Positions 40,161-49,800 of a stretch of 64,000 nt of DNA are shown piece after piece. The stretch is from positions 1-64,000 of the IMG/VR virus record IMGVR_UViG_3300025617_001484; one strand, given 5' to 3'. The DNA comes from a virus. A model generated the notes under the pieces. The model had not been told where the DNA came from. It saw only the letters and a program-made list of their open reading frames with translations, and ran no database searches. The translations under genes were made by a program, and so were the position numbers. How positions within the stretch are numbered: the stretch's first letter is position 1; each line of letters opens with the position of its first letter.

Positions 40161-42656
40161 TTACAAGGTGGGAAACTTTGCCCCTTGTGATCCCCCAGAG
40201 GTACCACTTGTGCCGTTTGCACTTCCACTATCACTTCCACTTTGGCTACTAGTAGATCCACCACTAGCAGCAGATCCACCGTTAGTTTGTCCAGAATAAG
40301 TATTTCCATATCCGTCAAGTTGATAAATCTCCGAATTTGAAAATATTCCGGTTACAGCTTGTTTGAAAAGATCCTTTGAAATACCACCATAAAGTTTATA
40401 TCCGACAGAAGATGGGTCCAAGAAATAAGATAATATATCTGGAGTAGTCCAGTCAAGTGATTTTTTACCCTGAACGTCAGAAGCAATAGCATTCTTAATT
40501 TCAGAAGTAGAAAGTGAAGAGATTGCTGGTTGCTGATTTTGTATAAAACTAGTAGAAGCATTTGTACTAGAAACAAGTCCAATTTCATTGCTAGGTGTTC
40601 CAAATAACTGCCACGAGCTTTGACCAGTAAATAAGCTTTCAGCGCTTTGTCTGCTTTGGGCTATTGTTTGGAATAAAGGACTACGAGAAGCACGTGAAGT
40701 GTTAGACGTAACATTCCTTTTTGGAGGTGTTTCGTCCTCATTAATCCAATTACCCCAATACAGGACAGAGGATGAACTGGATGATATTCTTGCTCCATCT
40801 ACATTAAGACTTGTTGTCTGTGCTCTAAGTTCCGTAATTGTATCATTTAAAGAAACAGACCTCTCAGAGAATTTTCTAGCAGCACTTGTTATCCTAGAAA
40901 TTTTTTCGTTCGATCTTGACGTTGGGCTAGCAGAAACTCTAGGACTATTGGAAATATAAAACTTTCTATTAGTAAATTGGAGTATCTGAGAAGAGAGTGT
41001 TTCATCTACTTTAAAAGCGAGTTCACCCTTTGCAGGCTTAGCTATATTATTATCAACTATAGAGGGTGCTTTAACCTTATTGTTTTGGTTGTTAATAAAA
41101 ACCATAGAAAAATCACCAGAAGAAGAAAGATCTATGTTTTTAATTGTTCCGTCGCTAGCTTTCTGAAAGAAGGTAAACTTATAGTAGTTGTCAAAAGGTG
41201 AAACAGTAATATAAGCCTGCCCAACACCATATGAAACAGCAGCATTGCCAGTAGTTTCATTATCAACATCATCTCTTATCTGTGTTCCATCAACTACCAA
41301 GTTAGTCAAAGAAGTATTGACCAGATTTCTGTCAATGAAAACATTTGAAAATTTAGTAATCTGTTTTGGTGCAGGAGCATTAACGTTATTCTGAGATGCT
41401 GAAATGTTAGTTCCCCCGGCTACCTTGTTATAGATCTTCTGTTGTTGTGGAAGAACCTGTAATTGCAGGGGTTGTATTTCAGCTCCATATCTACTAACAT
41501 CAGTTGATGTGTATGTTGCTATTCTAATGAGTCTAGATTGATCTTTATTATTAACCAAGGTCATAGTATACCTAAGAGTAAATGAAGAAGCTACTGAAGT
41601 ATATCTAACTATAGGTCTTAATAAATTAGGCACATCATAAGCAGTAGTCTGTATATTACTGAAGTTAGATGTGTTTAAAAGTGCACCTCCAACCTGTTCC
41701 AAAGTTTCTATGGTGTGCTGTAAATAATAGCTATTACCTATAGAATTCTGGAATAAAATAAAATCCTCTGGAAATCCACCATCGTCGGTAGCAAAATATT
41801 CAAAATAATCACCCTGGTCTGATGGGGCTATGTAAGCTCCGATGTTTTTGAAAGGATCTGTAGATTCTAGAGAAAGAGCTGCCAGTAGATTAACACCATA
41901 AGTTTCATAGCCATTAGTAGAGGTAGTATTTAATATTTCATAGGCTTTAATCCTTATCGGAGCTGCTGTCTGATATCCTCTACCACTTTTGCTAGTTAAT
42001 CCTGCAAGAGTAAATTGTTTATTACTTGCTGAAGCCGCTGCATAGCTATTATTCATATCTACGAGACTGGGTATTTTAACCTCATAGTATTTGTCATAAA
42101 TATTAGATCCTATAGTAAGAGGACTTGGATTTAGTGCATAAGTCTGAGCAGAACCCTTAGATAACTTTATTTGTGAAAAGGTAACATAAGAACTATCAAC
42201 GTCTAAATATTGGACTTGTAGGACTAGACCATCTATATTATTAAGATTGTATCCAGCAAGTATGTGATATCTAATAGAATCATAAATAACATTAATATTG
42301 GAGGGAAATGTTATTTGCAGATTAGCTGTATCAGTAAGCTCTGAATTGAAATCATTATATGGAACTATTAAACCTGGATCGAGAGTAATAAAAGAATTTG
42401 TATTAACCTGCACAACACTGTTATTTCTAGTGTTTTGTGTTACCGACTGGTTAGAATCCAAATTCATTATCTGGATATCATCCGAAGGTTGCCCATTGCT
42501 ATCCCCAAGTACACCATTTACAAGCTTATTGAAACCAACAGCAGGAGAACCGGTATTTACAAAATAGGTCTCAGGATTTGGTTGGTCAGCATATCTATAC
42601 TCCATTACTAAATAAGGAGCTAGCTGAACATATTTTGATGTAGTTGAAAATGCCAT
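40161..42656 (-). CDS. Large structural protein with Gly/Ser-rich tail
   Basis: An 831-residue protein, beta-rich over residues 1-620 with repeated Asn/Ser/Thr-rich strands, a helical segment about 590-640 (coil-like), and a low-complexity C-terminus of Gly/Ser/Thr (about 780-831). No enzymatic motif. Its position between tube-like and fibre genes suggests a tail or baseplate component. Confidence 0.6.
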   Translation of the reverse strand: MAFSTTSKYVQLAPYLVMEYRYADQPNPETYFVNTGSPAVGFNKLVNGVLGDSNGQPSDDIQIMNLDSNQSVTQNTRNNSVVQVNTNSFITLDPGLIVPYNDFNSELTDTANLQITFPSNINVIYDSIRYHILAGYNLNNIDGLVLQVQYLDVDSSYVTFSQIKLSKGSAQTYALNPSPLTIGSNIYDKYYEVKIPSLVDMNNSYAAASASNKQFTLAGLTSKSGRGYQTAAPIRIKAYEILNTTSTNGYETYGVNLLAALSLESTDPFKNIGAYIAPSDQGDYFEYFATDDGGFPEDFILFQNSIGNSYYLQHTIETLEQVGGALLNTSNFSNIQTTAYDVPNLLRPIVRYTSVASSFTLRYTMTLVNNKDQSRLIRIATYTSTDVSRYGAEIQPLQLQVLPQQQKIYNKVAGGTNISASQNNVNAPAPKQITKFSNVFIDRNLVNTSLTNLVVDGTQIRDDVDNETTGNAAVSYGVGQAYITVSPFDNYYKFTFFQKASDGTIKNIDLSSSGDFSMVFINNQNNKVKAPSIVDNNIAKPAKGELAFKVDETLSSQILQFTNRKFYISNSPRVSASPTSRSNEKISRITSAARKFSERSVSLNDTITELRAQTTSLNVDGARISSSSSSVLYWGNWINEDETPPKRNVTSNTSRASRSPLFQTIAQSRQSAESLFTGQSSWQLFGTPSNEIGLVSSTNASTSFIQNQQPAISSLSTSEIKNAIASDVQGKKSLDWTTPDILSYFLDPSSVGYKLYGGISKDLFKQAVTGIFSNSEIYQLDGYGNTYSGQTNGGSAASGGSTSSQSGSDSGSANGTSGTSGGSQGAKFPTL

Positions 42657-42668
42657 TTTTATATTTGT

Positions 42669-43484
42669 TTATTTGCCAAACTGAAGAATTTTAGGTGAAT
42701 ATGTAATACCTATTCCGATAATGGGACCTGCTTGATATCCTTCAGTTGTTAAAACCATACCATACCCAACATTTAATCCTATACCAAAAGGTTTCCTCGC
42801 CCCTCTTAAAGCTTTACGTGTTCCTGGATCATCTACCATATCAAGTGCCTGTATATCGTTAAATGAAATACCGGGAAATGATGTAGAAGCTCTTACAAAA
42901 AGTCTATCCGTTTTAGGATCTCTGTAAAGGCCCGTTACTAGATCGATCTTCTGTTCTATAGTCATATTAACACTACCTGGATTGATTATTGACATTTCAA
43001 TGCCATTAAGTGTAGTATCAATCATAGTATAAGGTAGTCTTCCACTTACTAGCAATCTATTAGTTCCTGGTAAAGCCGGATTGTATTTAAATCCAAGGTA
43101 ACTAGTGTCCTTACCTATTTCATTCGCGACTGGGACTATTATGGAGGTATCCCTATAAATAACTTGGGTCTCTATTACAACCCCAGGTTTTTTATTATTA
43201 GCAAGCTCTAATTGTCTAATTAGAGATTCTTGCTCCTCTGAGAGTTCGCTGTATTTCAATTGGAAAGCAGATTTTTCTGCCAACACATTACCGAGTTTTG
43301 ACTCAACAGATCTAACGCTATCCTGCTCAGCAAGTAGGTTGTTCATATTTCTCTGAGCCTCTCTTTTAGCATCTTGAGAAATTCCACACTGCCTAAAGAG
43401 TAGAAATGCAAGAATAACCACAGCAACAATCGGGGTTGCCTTACTATTGATTATACCATTTATTTTAGATAAGATGTTAATCAT
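42669..43484 (-). CDS. Membrane-anchored coiled-coil protein with beta-rich C-terminus
   Basis: A 271-residue protein. The N-terminal membrane helix is at about 18-33 (TPIVAVVILAFLLF), a coiled coil runs about 38-95, and a beta-rich region with IIGIGITYSPKILQF at the end resembles an outer-membrane beta-barrel strand. This layout (inner anchor, coil, outer-membrane-like end) could bridge the envelope, like a spanin, or be a Bacteroidetes phage envelope protein of unknown role. Its start overlaps the 78-residue gene by 4 nt. Confidence 0.6.
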   Translation of the reverse strand: MINILSKINGIINSKATPIVAVVILAFLLFRQCGISQDAKREAQRNMNNLLAEQDSVRSVESKLGNVLAEKSAFQLKYSELSEEQESLIRQLELANNKKPGVVIETQVIYRDTSIIVPVANEIGKDTSYLGFKYNPALPGTNRLLVSGRLPYTMIDTTLNGIEMSIINPGSVNMTIEQKIDLVTGLYRDPKTDRLFVRASTSFPGISFNDIQALDMVDDPGTRKALRGARKPFGIGLNVGYGMVLTTEGYQAGPIIGIGITYSPKILQFGK

Positions 43485-43717
43485 TTCATATAAATTAGTT
43501 TAAAAGGATCAAGATTACCCTCTCCATATTTCTCTCTCAAAGAGTCTACGAAATTAGATTCTTGCTCTCTCAGATCCTCAAGATCTTTAATCAGAGACCC
43601 AGCTTTTGTATTTAGATATTCCATTTGACCCTGCACATATTCTATATCAGACCTAACCTCCGAGAATTTGATCTTTAGCAAATTGGCTGTATCCTTTTCT
43701 TTTTTTGTTAATTCCAT
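43481..43717 (-). CDS. Small coiled-coil protein
   Basis: A 78-residue heptad-rich protein (VQGQMEYLNTKAGSLIKDLE) without known homologues to me. Its stop overlaps the start of the membrane-anchored protein gene (4 nt), so they may form a complex. A GATAAATA element is 8 nt upstream. Confidence 0.58.
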   Translation of the reverse strand: MELTKKEKDTANLLKIKFSEVRSDIEYVQGQMEYLNTKAGSLIKDLEDLREQESNFVDSLREKYGEGNLDPFKLIYMK

Positions 43718-43725
43718 CTTATTTC

Positions 43726-43733
43726 TATTTATC
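43726..43733 (-). promoter_or_regulatory. GATAAATA late-promoter-like element
   Basis: AGATAAATAGAAATAAG on the minus strand, 8 nt before the 78-residue coiled-coil gene. Confidence 0.4.
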
Positions 43734-43739
43734 TAGTTA

Positions 43740-45308
43740 TTATGCTGGAAGGAATCCACCTCCGGGATCACCAGTTGAAGTGTCTACAGCAAAACCATAG
43801 GTTATCCACCCGCATTTATAATTATCATCAGAGAATGCCCGGTAGTGTAATTTATCATTATTTCTAAAGAAAGTAATTCTAATGTGCTGGCATCCCGCCT
43901 CTCCAGCTGTATTATCATCAATATATGTTACTGAAGTACCCAATCCAAATTCAGGAACTACTCTAATGCCACCAAAGGAATATGTCGAAGAGTTCATAAA
44001 GAAATCAAAGGTTCTACTTTCGATACCAATTAAAAGTCCGGACGCCCACGAAAAATTGGAACCTAGACTTAATAGGACTCTATTAGTCTTCCCGTTGGTA
44101 CTAGGACTTCCAGAAGGTGGTGGGGTAATAACACAAATATCATTTGTTGGATTACCACAGAGTACATAAGAATTTGAACCCGCAGCTAAAAAATTCTGGG
44201 ATGTTGTAGTAATTCCTTTAACCTTCTTAAGACCAGTAGCACCAACAGATCCAAAGATAAACTTGTTTTCCCTTTCTGAAGTAATAAGACTCTGTCCAGT
44301 TGTATTTAAGATCTGTAGAAGTTCATCGCTTGTTGTTGATGATGACTCTATTTTAACACCATTACCAGAACCAGAAAGGCTTGCCAGCGGAACCCCCGGA
44401 TTAACAGGGGCAGCAACATACCCGGTTCCCCCAGGAACAGAAAGTATAATATTAAGTTCAGATGAACTTAAATTTACTAAAGAAGAACTTAAGTTTAACA
44501 AATCTGAGGTGGAAAAAGAAAAAGCACCGCTAGTTCCAGTAGCACCAATAAATGACATAGTGTTCTGAGAAGAACCCACAACATTCTGGTTTGTTGTAGA
44601 AATGGACATACTTCCTCCAGTTGCGGAATATTCAGAGGAAAGACCACTCTGAAGTCTAATCTCAGAGGGGAATGTCCATGCGTGATCATAAGAGCTTCCT
44701 GTCTGTTCCCATCTAAAGGAAACTATATTACCTGGAGATTGTGTCAAAAAGGTCTTTGCAAATCCGACTATAGGGAATTCACTTGTTTCAGAAGTATCTG
44801 TAGAGAGCATAACCTTTGAAAAGTTAGGATTCATGGATGAGGTTGCTCCTACAGCATCTGAAAGAATAAAATCGCTATCCCCAGGATTATTGTTTATGTA
44901 AATTGCATTGTTGGAAGTGGAATTTCCAGGTCCTGAAATACCGGTTATAGTTGCAAAAACGCCAGAGGAAAGAAGTGTTTGCCCTGTGTAGACCCATGAA
45001 CCAGAAGTATGTACATAGACTTTTTGTCCACCAGTGGCCCCAACATCTATCCAGATATCACCATCCTCAGAAGAATTACTAAGGGGTTCCGTAGTTGCAA
45101 AAAACCATTCGGCAGCTCTTTCTCCAGTAGCACCTGGAATACCATCACGACCAACCTGACCTCTGAGGCCAGTGACACCTACGTTCCCTATCGGTCCTCT
45201 TTCACCAACACCATTGGAAAATACCTGATAAAAATTGTGATTTATCTTATTGATAATCGTATCCTTGTCATCACCTGGTAATATGTATTTTGTATTAAAA
45301 TCTGCCAT
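43740..45308 (-). CDS. Collagen-like tail fibre/receptor-binding protein, paralogue 1
   Basis: A 522-residue protein. It has an N-terminal attachment-type segment (ILPGDDKDTIINKINHNFYQ), a collagen-like Gly-X-Y stretch of about ten triplets at 36-65, then a beta-rich shaft with many Ser/Thr strands, and a C-terminal tip from about 385 with clustered aromatics and two cysteines (GCQHIRIT, YKCGWITYGF). It is paralogous to the 45317-46822 protein from residue 66 to about 360 but differs at the tip, as expected for receptor-binding diversification. Confidence 0.82.
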   Translation of the reverse strand: MADFNTKYILPGDDKDTIINKINHNFYQVFSNGVGERGPIGNVGVTGLRGQVGRDGIPGATGERAAEWFFATTEPLSNSSEDGDIWIDVGATGGQKVYVHTSGSWVYTGQTLLSSGVFATITGISGPGNSTSNNAIYINNNPGDSDFILSDAVGATSSMNPNFSKVMLSTDTSETSEFPIVGFAKTFLTQSPGNIVSFRWEQTGSSYDHAWTFPSEIRLQSGLSSEYSATGGSMSISTTNQNVVGSSQNTMSFIGATGTSGAFSFSTSDLLNLSSSLVNLSSSELNIILSVPGGTGYVAAPVNPGVPLASLSGSGNGVKIESSSTTSDELLQILNTTGQSLITSERENKFIFGSVGATGLKKVKGITTTSQNFLAAGSNSYVLCGNPTNDICVITPPPSGSPSTNGKTNRVLLSLGSNFSWASGLLIGIESRTFDFFMNSSTYSFGGIRVVPEFGLGTSVTYIDDNTAGEAGCQHIRITFFRNNDKLHYRAFSDDNYKCGWITYGFAVDTSTGDPGGGFLPA

Positions 45309-45316
45309 CTCCTATA

Positions 45317-46822
45317 TTAGAATAAAACTCCACATTCACCCGAACATGTCGAATAATAACATTTTGGTGTGGATCCAACCATTAATATTGTGACCTCAAC
45401 ATAGTTTGCTGAGGTTGAAAAAATTGTGTATGAGCCAACACTAGTAGGAGGACCGAAGGATGTTACTGATGTCATGCCGTCAAACTCCTTCCCACTCTTG
45501 GCATAATAGTGAAGTGTTATTGATTCATTATTAGCAAGATAATCCCTCCAAGATGTGGAATTTGTGGCATTTGGTATCCCTATTATTCTTTGACCCGAGG
45601 TTGTCCAATCTGCATATAGAACATTCCCAGGTCCGAAATCAGTAGTTGAAAGGCCCTGTCCGGTATTCCCAGCTGAAGGTCCATAGAACCAGCTTGTATA
45701 AGTTACACTACTTATGTTAATTGTAAAAGAAGCTGTACTACTTACAGTATTATTCGTTGCATTAACTTGTCTTTGGAATGTTACTTTACCATCATTTCTA
45801 ACACTAAATCTTTCTGTGCTTGCACTTAATAGCCTTAGGAGATAGTAAGAAGAAGACGAAGATGTAGATTGAACCTTTAGTGTGTCCCCACTTCCACTGC
45901 TTAGTAGGCTCAGCAAAGGAGACTGCGAGGTCACACCACTTATAGTCATAGGAACATTAAGAGCCAGAAGTGATGATGTTAGATTAAATTTCTGGGAAGA
46001 GAATGTCATAATCGAAGTCCCAGAAGAAAAAGACATAGCTCCAGTTGAGGTAAATGACATCTGCGAGCCGGATGTTATAGAAACACCGGCACTTCCTGAA
46101 ATTGAAAGGGTAGAAGAGGTAGACTGTAGAGTCATACTCCCACCAGAGGTTACCCTAAAATCATCCTGTGGTACAGAGAAAAGCAGATCGTAATTACTAC
46201 CTGAAGGATCTACCCATCTAAACTGTGGGTGTCTATTATAGTCAGCTGGAGTTCCTATACCACCAACATTGGTTTTTGAGAATTCCATAATTGGATAATC
46301 ATTATTACCATTTGATGAAATTAGAAATTTAGCATAGGTTGGGTTGACAGTAGAGGTAGCCGGGGCAGAATCACTAATTACAAGAGTGTTTAATTCGGGA
46401 AATGGACTACTTATTACTATTGCATTTTTACCTCCAGTTGGTCCAGATATACCTGCTATGGTTTCAAAAACCTCAGAAGCCTTTAGATTTTGGCCAGTAT
46501 CAAACCACCCAGAATCAGTATACTCAAAAATAGAGTTGTTAGCTAAAGTCTGAACCCAATAATCACCAACTCTAATTGGATTACCAGCTCCACCGGTTGG
46601 TTCAGCTCCCTGTACAAACCATTTAGTTCCTCTAATACCTTCTTGACCAGGATCCCCTTTAGGACCAGCAGGACCAATTGACCCTTGTTCTCCTTGGTCA
46701 CCCTGCTGTCCCTGAGGTCCACCACCAGCAGAAACAATAGAATCGAAATTAGCATTTACTTTTTCCCTAATCGACTCCTGAGTGTCGCCGGTATTTAAAG
46801 CTTGTATATTCAGATTCGGCAT
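45317..46822 (-). CDS. Collagen-like tail fibre/receptor-binding protein, paralogue 2
   Basis: A 501-residue protein with the same architecture: N-terminus NTGDTQESIREKVNANF, collagen-like Gly-X-Y repeats at about 35-66 (GPAGPKGDPGQEG), a beta-rich shaft, and a different, cysteine-rich C-terminal end (CYYSTCSGECGVLF). The shaft segments FETIAGISGP and PQFRW match FATITGISGP and VSFRW in the paralogue. The pair probably forms trimeric fibres. The gene ends 8 nt upstream of the paralogue start. Confidence 0.82.
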   Translation of the reverse strand: MPNLNIQALNTGDTQESIREKVNANFDSIVSAGGGPQGQQGDQGEQGSIGPAGPKGDPGQEGIRGTKWFVQGAEPTGGAGNPIRVGDYWVQTLANNSIFEYTDSGWFDTGQNLKASEVFETIAGISGPTGGKNAIVISSPFPELNTLVISDSAPATSTVNPTYAKFLISSNGNNDYPIMEFSKTNVGGIGTPADYNRHPQFRWVDPSGSNYDLLFSVPQDDFRVTSGGSMTLQSTSSTLSISGSAGVSITSGSQMSFTSTGAMSFSSGTSIMTFSSQKFNLTSSLLALNVPMTISGVTSQSPLLSLLSSGSGDTLKVQSTSSSSSYYLLRLLSASTERFSVRNDGKVTFQRQVNATNNTVSSTASFTINISSVTYTSWFYGPSAGNTGQGLSTTDFGPGNVLYADWTTSGQRIIGIPNATNSTSWRDYLANNESITLHYYAKSGKEFDGMTSVTSFGPPTSVGSYTIFSTSANYVEVTILMVGSTPKCYYSTCSGECGVLF

Positions 46823-46867
46823 TTTATTCTTTTATCTTTGTTTATATATTCCAACTAACTAATCCCA

Positions 46868-49800
46868 TTATATTTTCCTTATTTGGAAAGAGAATGTCGT
46901 AGAATAGTTTTTCCCAGTCTCCAAAGGAAACTCAAATGTGTAGGAAAGGGCATTTCTTTTTGTTAAGTTGTAATCTGGCTCCGAGTAATACGAATATCTG
47001 ATTCGATCGGGACTTATCAAATCACCCCTAAGCAATATCTCAGTAGAGCTTAATTCGGTTCCAGTTTTCTTTACAAAAAAATCAAAAGTTATACCTTCAT
47101 AAATAGGGACTATGTTCTTATCTATATAAGTCTTAATGTCGTCATTGATATTCTCTGGATCACCAACTCCAAATTCACTAATAATGTTATCGACGAAAAC
47201 CTTACTAACACCAGCATTCAAAAGATATCTTCTCAAAATCCTATCTAATCTAATAGAACCATTTAACGTATTAGTTCTTTCGTTTTTCTGCCAGAATACC
47301 TCAACATCCGGAAAAATCCCCTCATCAAACACTGGCAAATCAACATTTGATAAGACAGCACCCAATTGACCTATGCCGGTATTGGAAGTTTGTGGAGTAA
47401 TATTCTGTATACTTACCAGAGAACTTTTGGCTTCTTCATTGATCTTTTGTATGTCAGTTTCTCCAGTAGTTCTATTTACCTCCAAAGTTATAAAGGTGTA
47501 AGAAGTTATGTCGTACGGTGTTTGCATCATTTTAGAACCAAAGAATGACTTTTTCTCTCGCATTGATCTGGTACCAGCTACTGAAGAATTTTGAGTAGAA
47601 GATGTATATAAGTTAAAATATCCGGGGTCCCAAGTTGAAAGGAAAATAGAAAAGTCTTTTCTATCGATCGGAGTTTCACCTACTAGGGGATAAACAGGAC
47701 CCAAAGGAAGATTTTCCGAACCTTCGAGTATATTCTTACCCAACGAAACCTTGCTATAATTTAGATTCTCAACTTTACCAAAGTCCATTTTCTCCGGAGC
47801 AAAGGTACAGTTTCTATAACTTAGATCTGCACTACTATACCCAGAGATGGTATCTGTCTTATCATTTTTATATTTTATGATCTTCCTGAATAAAGGCTCG
47901 TATATCCCAGAATATCTCAATATGTCGGAGGCATATTGTGCACCACCAACATTTATCTGATATCCAGTTGGTTGGTTCTGACCTAAAGTCTGTGGACCAG
48001 AAAAATCATTTACCGGATAAGTTCCACTTGGTCTAAAGAGTGCAGTTGGTTGAGTCATATAAATTTCAAAATATCCACTCCTAACATCAGTTGTCTGGGT
48101 ATCTTCGTTCCACGAATAAGTTCGGTATTTAATAAAGGGGCTTTGGTCGTTTACACGATCTGATATTTGGGAGAGGGAAATTCTCCTCATTATAAAATCA
48201 AAGTATTTTTCACCACCCTCTATCTGGAAAACCGGATTATTTTCATAAGCACTTCTAGGTCCAACCGGTACTGTGGCAGGAGAGCTAAAGGCAAAAGGTA
48301 TGGAGAAAGTGTAGTTGGTACCAACAGGTCCAAACGATGCTAAATTTTTAGATCGACCTACAGGCCAAGGATATGTTGATGATATTGCGGGAATATCAAA
48401 ACTTCCCTTACCTGTTGACGAAAGTGACCCAGTACCACCAACTGGATATATGACATTTATTTCTTCCCTGAGATCAGTATCATATTCTGGATTTGGTATG
48501 GTATAGATAAACCCAGGATTTGTAAATTGTGTTACAGAGCTCTGTGAGGACATAGATAGATCCAGAGCTGCACTAAGTTTAATGTTGTCAATCTCGTAAA
48601 GAATGGTTCCAGTAGCACCTGTAGATCCAGTAGCACCCACACCAGAATCTTTTTTCTTATCGCTTAAGCTATAAAGCAAAAGGTAATCAACAAAAGGATT
48701 TCCCCCAGTTCCTCCAGTATAACCAAGAGGAAGTGCTCTATAATCTTTTATAACTATGCTACATATGAAAAGGACAGACTTTTGCTGCGTATTCTCTATA
48801 ATCTCATAGCTTACTGGGGATTGGATTGATGTGGTATCTTCAGGGACTACCCTGAGAACCGAAGCAAACTTATAGTCTTCAAACCCTCTAAAGTTTGGTA
48901 CATATTTATCCAAATCACTCTGCGGGTTAGATACGGCACTTCTTCTTCTCAGAGATATTTTAGCACCTCTGAAAATGGTATCATAAAATCCAGTGGAGTT
49001 GTTATATCTGAAGGGAGTAAATAACTCTTTGGTAGTATTACTAGGATCGTTATAAGGACTAGTATAATCCGACGGATCAACCGTAAAGAAGGAAGAGAAG
49101 TAAAGGCTATCTGAAGGGTTAGCACTTCTTACCTTACTCAAATCTATTTTACCCGGCAAGTAACTATTCTGTCCCTCTATTTTATCAACGGGATATCCAT
49201 CAGGAACACCCTCCAATAGCATCCACTCATGTGTAAGGTACATAGGATCTGGTATTTCCCTCTCAAAACTTGGTGAAAAGTTAGTTGGACTAAAGGCTGG
49301 AGATGAATTAAGTCTATATTTATTTCCCCTTGCATCAGTTCCTCCAAAATATCCCCATTTGTTAATATATGGAACTATCTTAGACCTATTTGCTCTCGAA
49401 GTAGTATAGTTTTCCTCCAGGTATTGATACTCGGTGTCAAGCTTACCGTAATTAAAAATATAGCCCTTCTCATTGGAAGGTGATACGGTTGCTGTTTCAC
49501 TAATAGACTGTATACCATAGAATCCATCGAATGAATCTAAATTTTGTTCAGATTTAATCGACTTTGGATTATAGTAGGTAGAGGTATCTTTCCACTCAAT
49601 TTGTGTGAATATAGCTGGTAGAACAATTGAATCCACCCCATTTGCAGTAAATCCAGTATCTAAGAAAGAATCAACAGAGCTTCCGATAAATGAATTACCC
49701 GCATTAATAATCCTTTCATTCACAGTACCCACATCAACTGTGATCTCTCCAGATTGTACTATATACTTTACGCCGGTCTTTATCTGTCCTGCCCTTTCGG

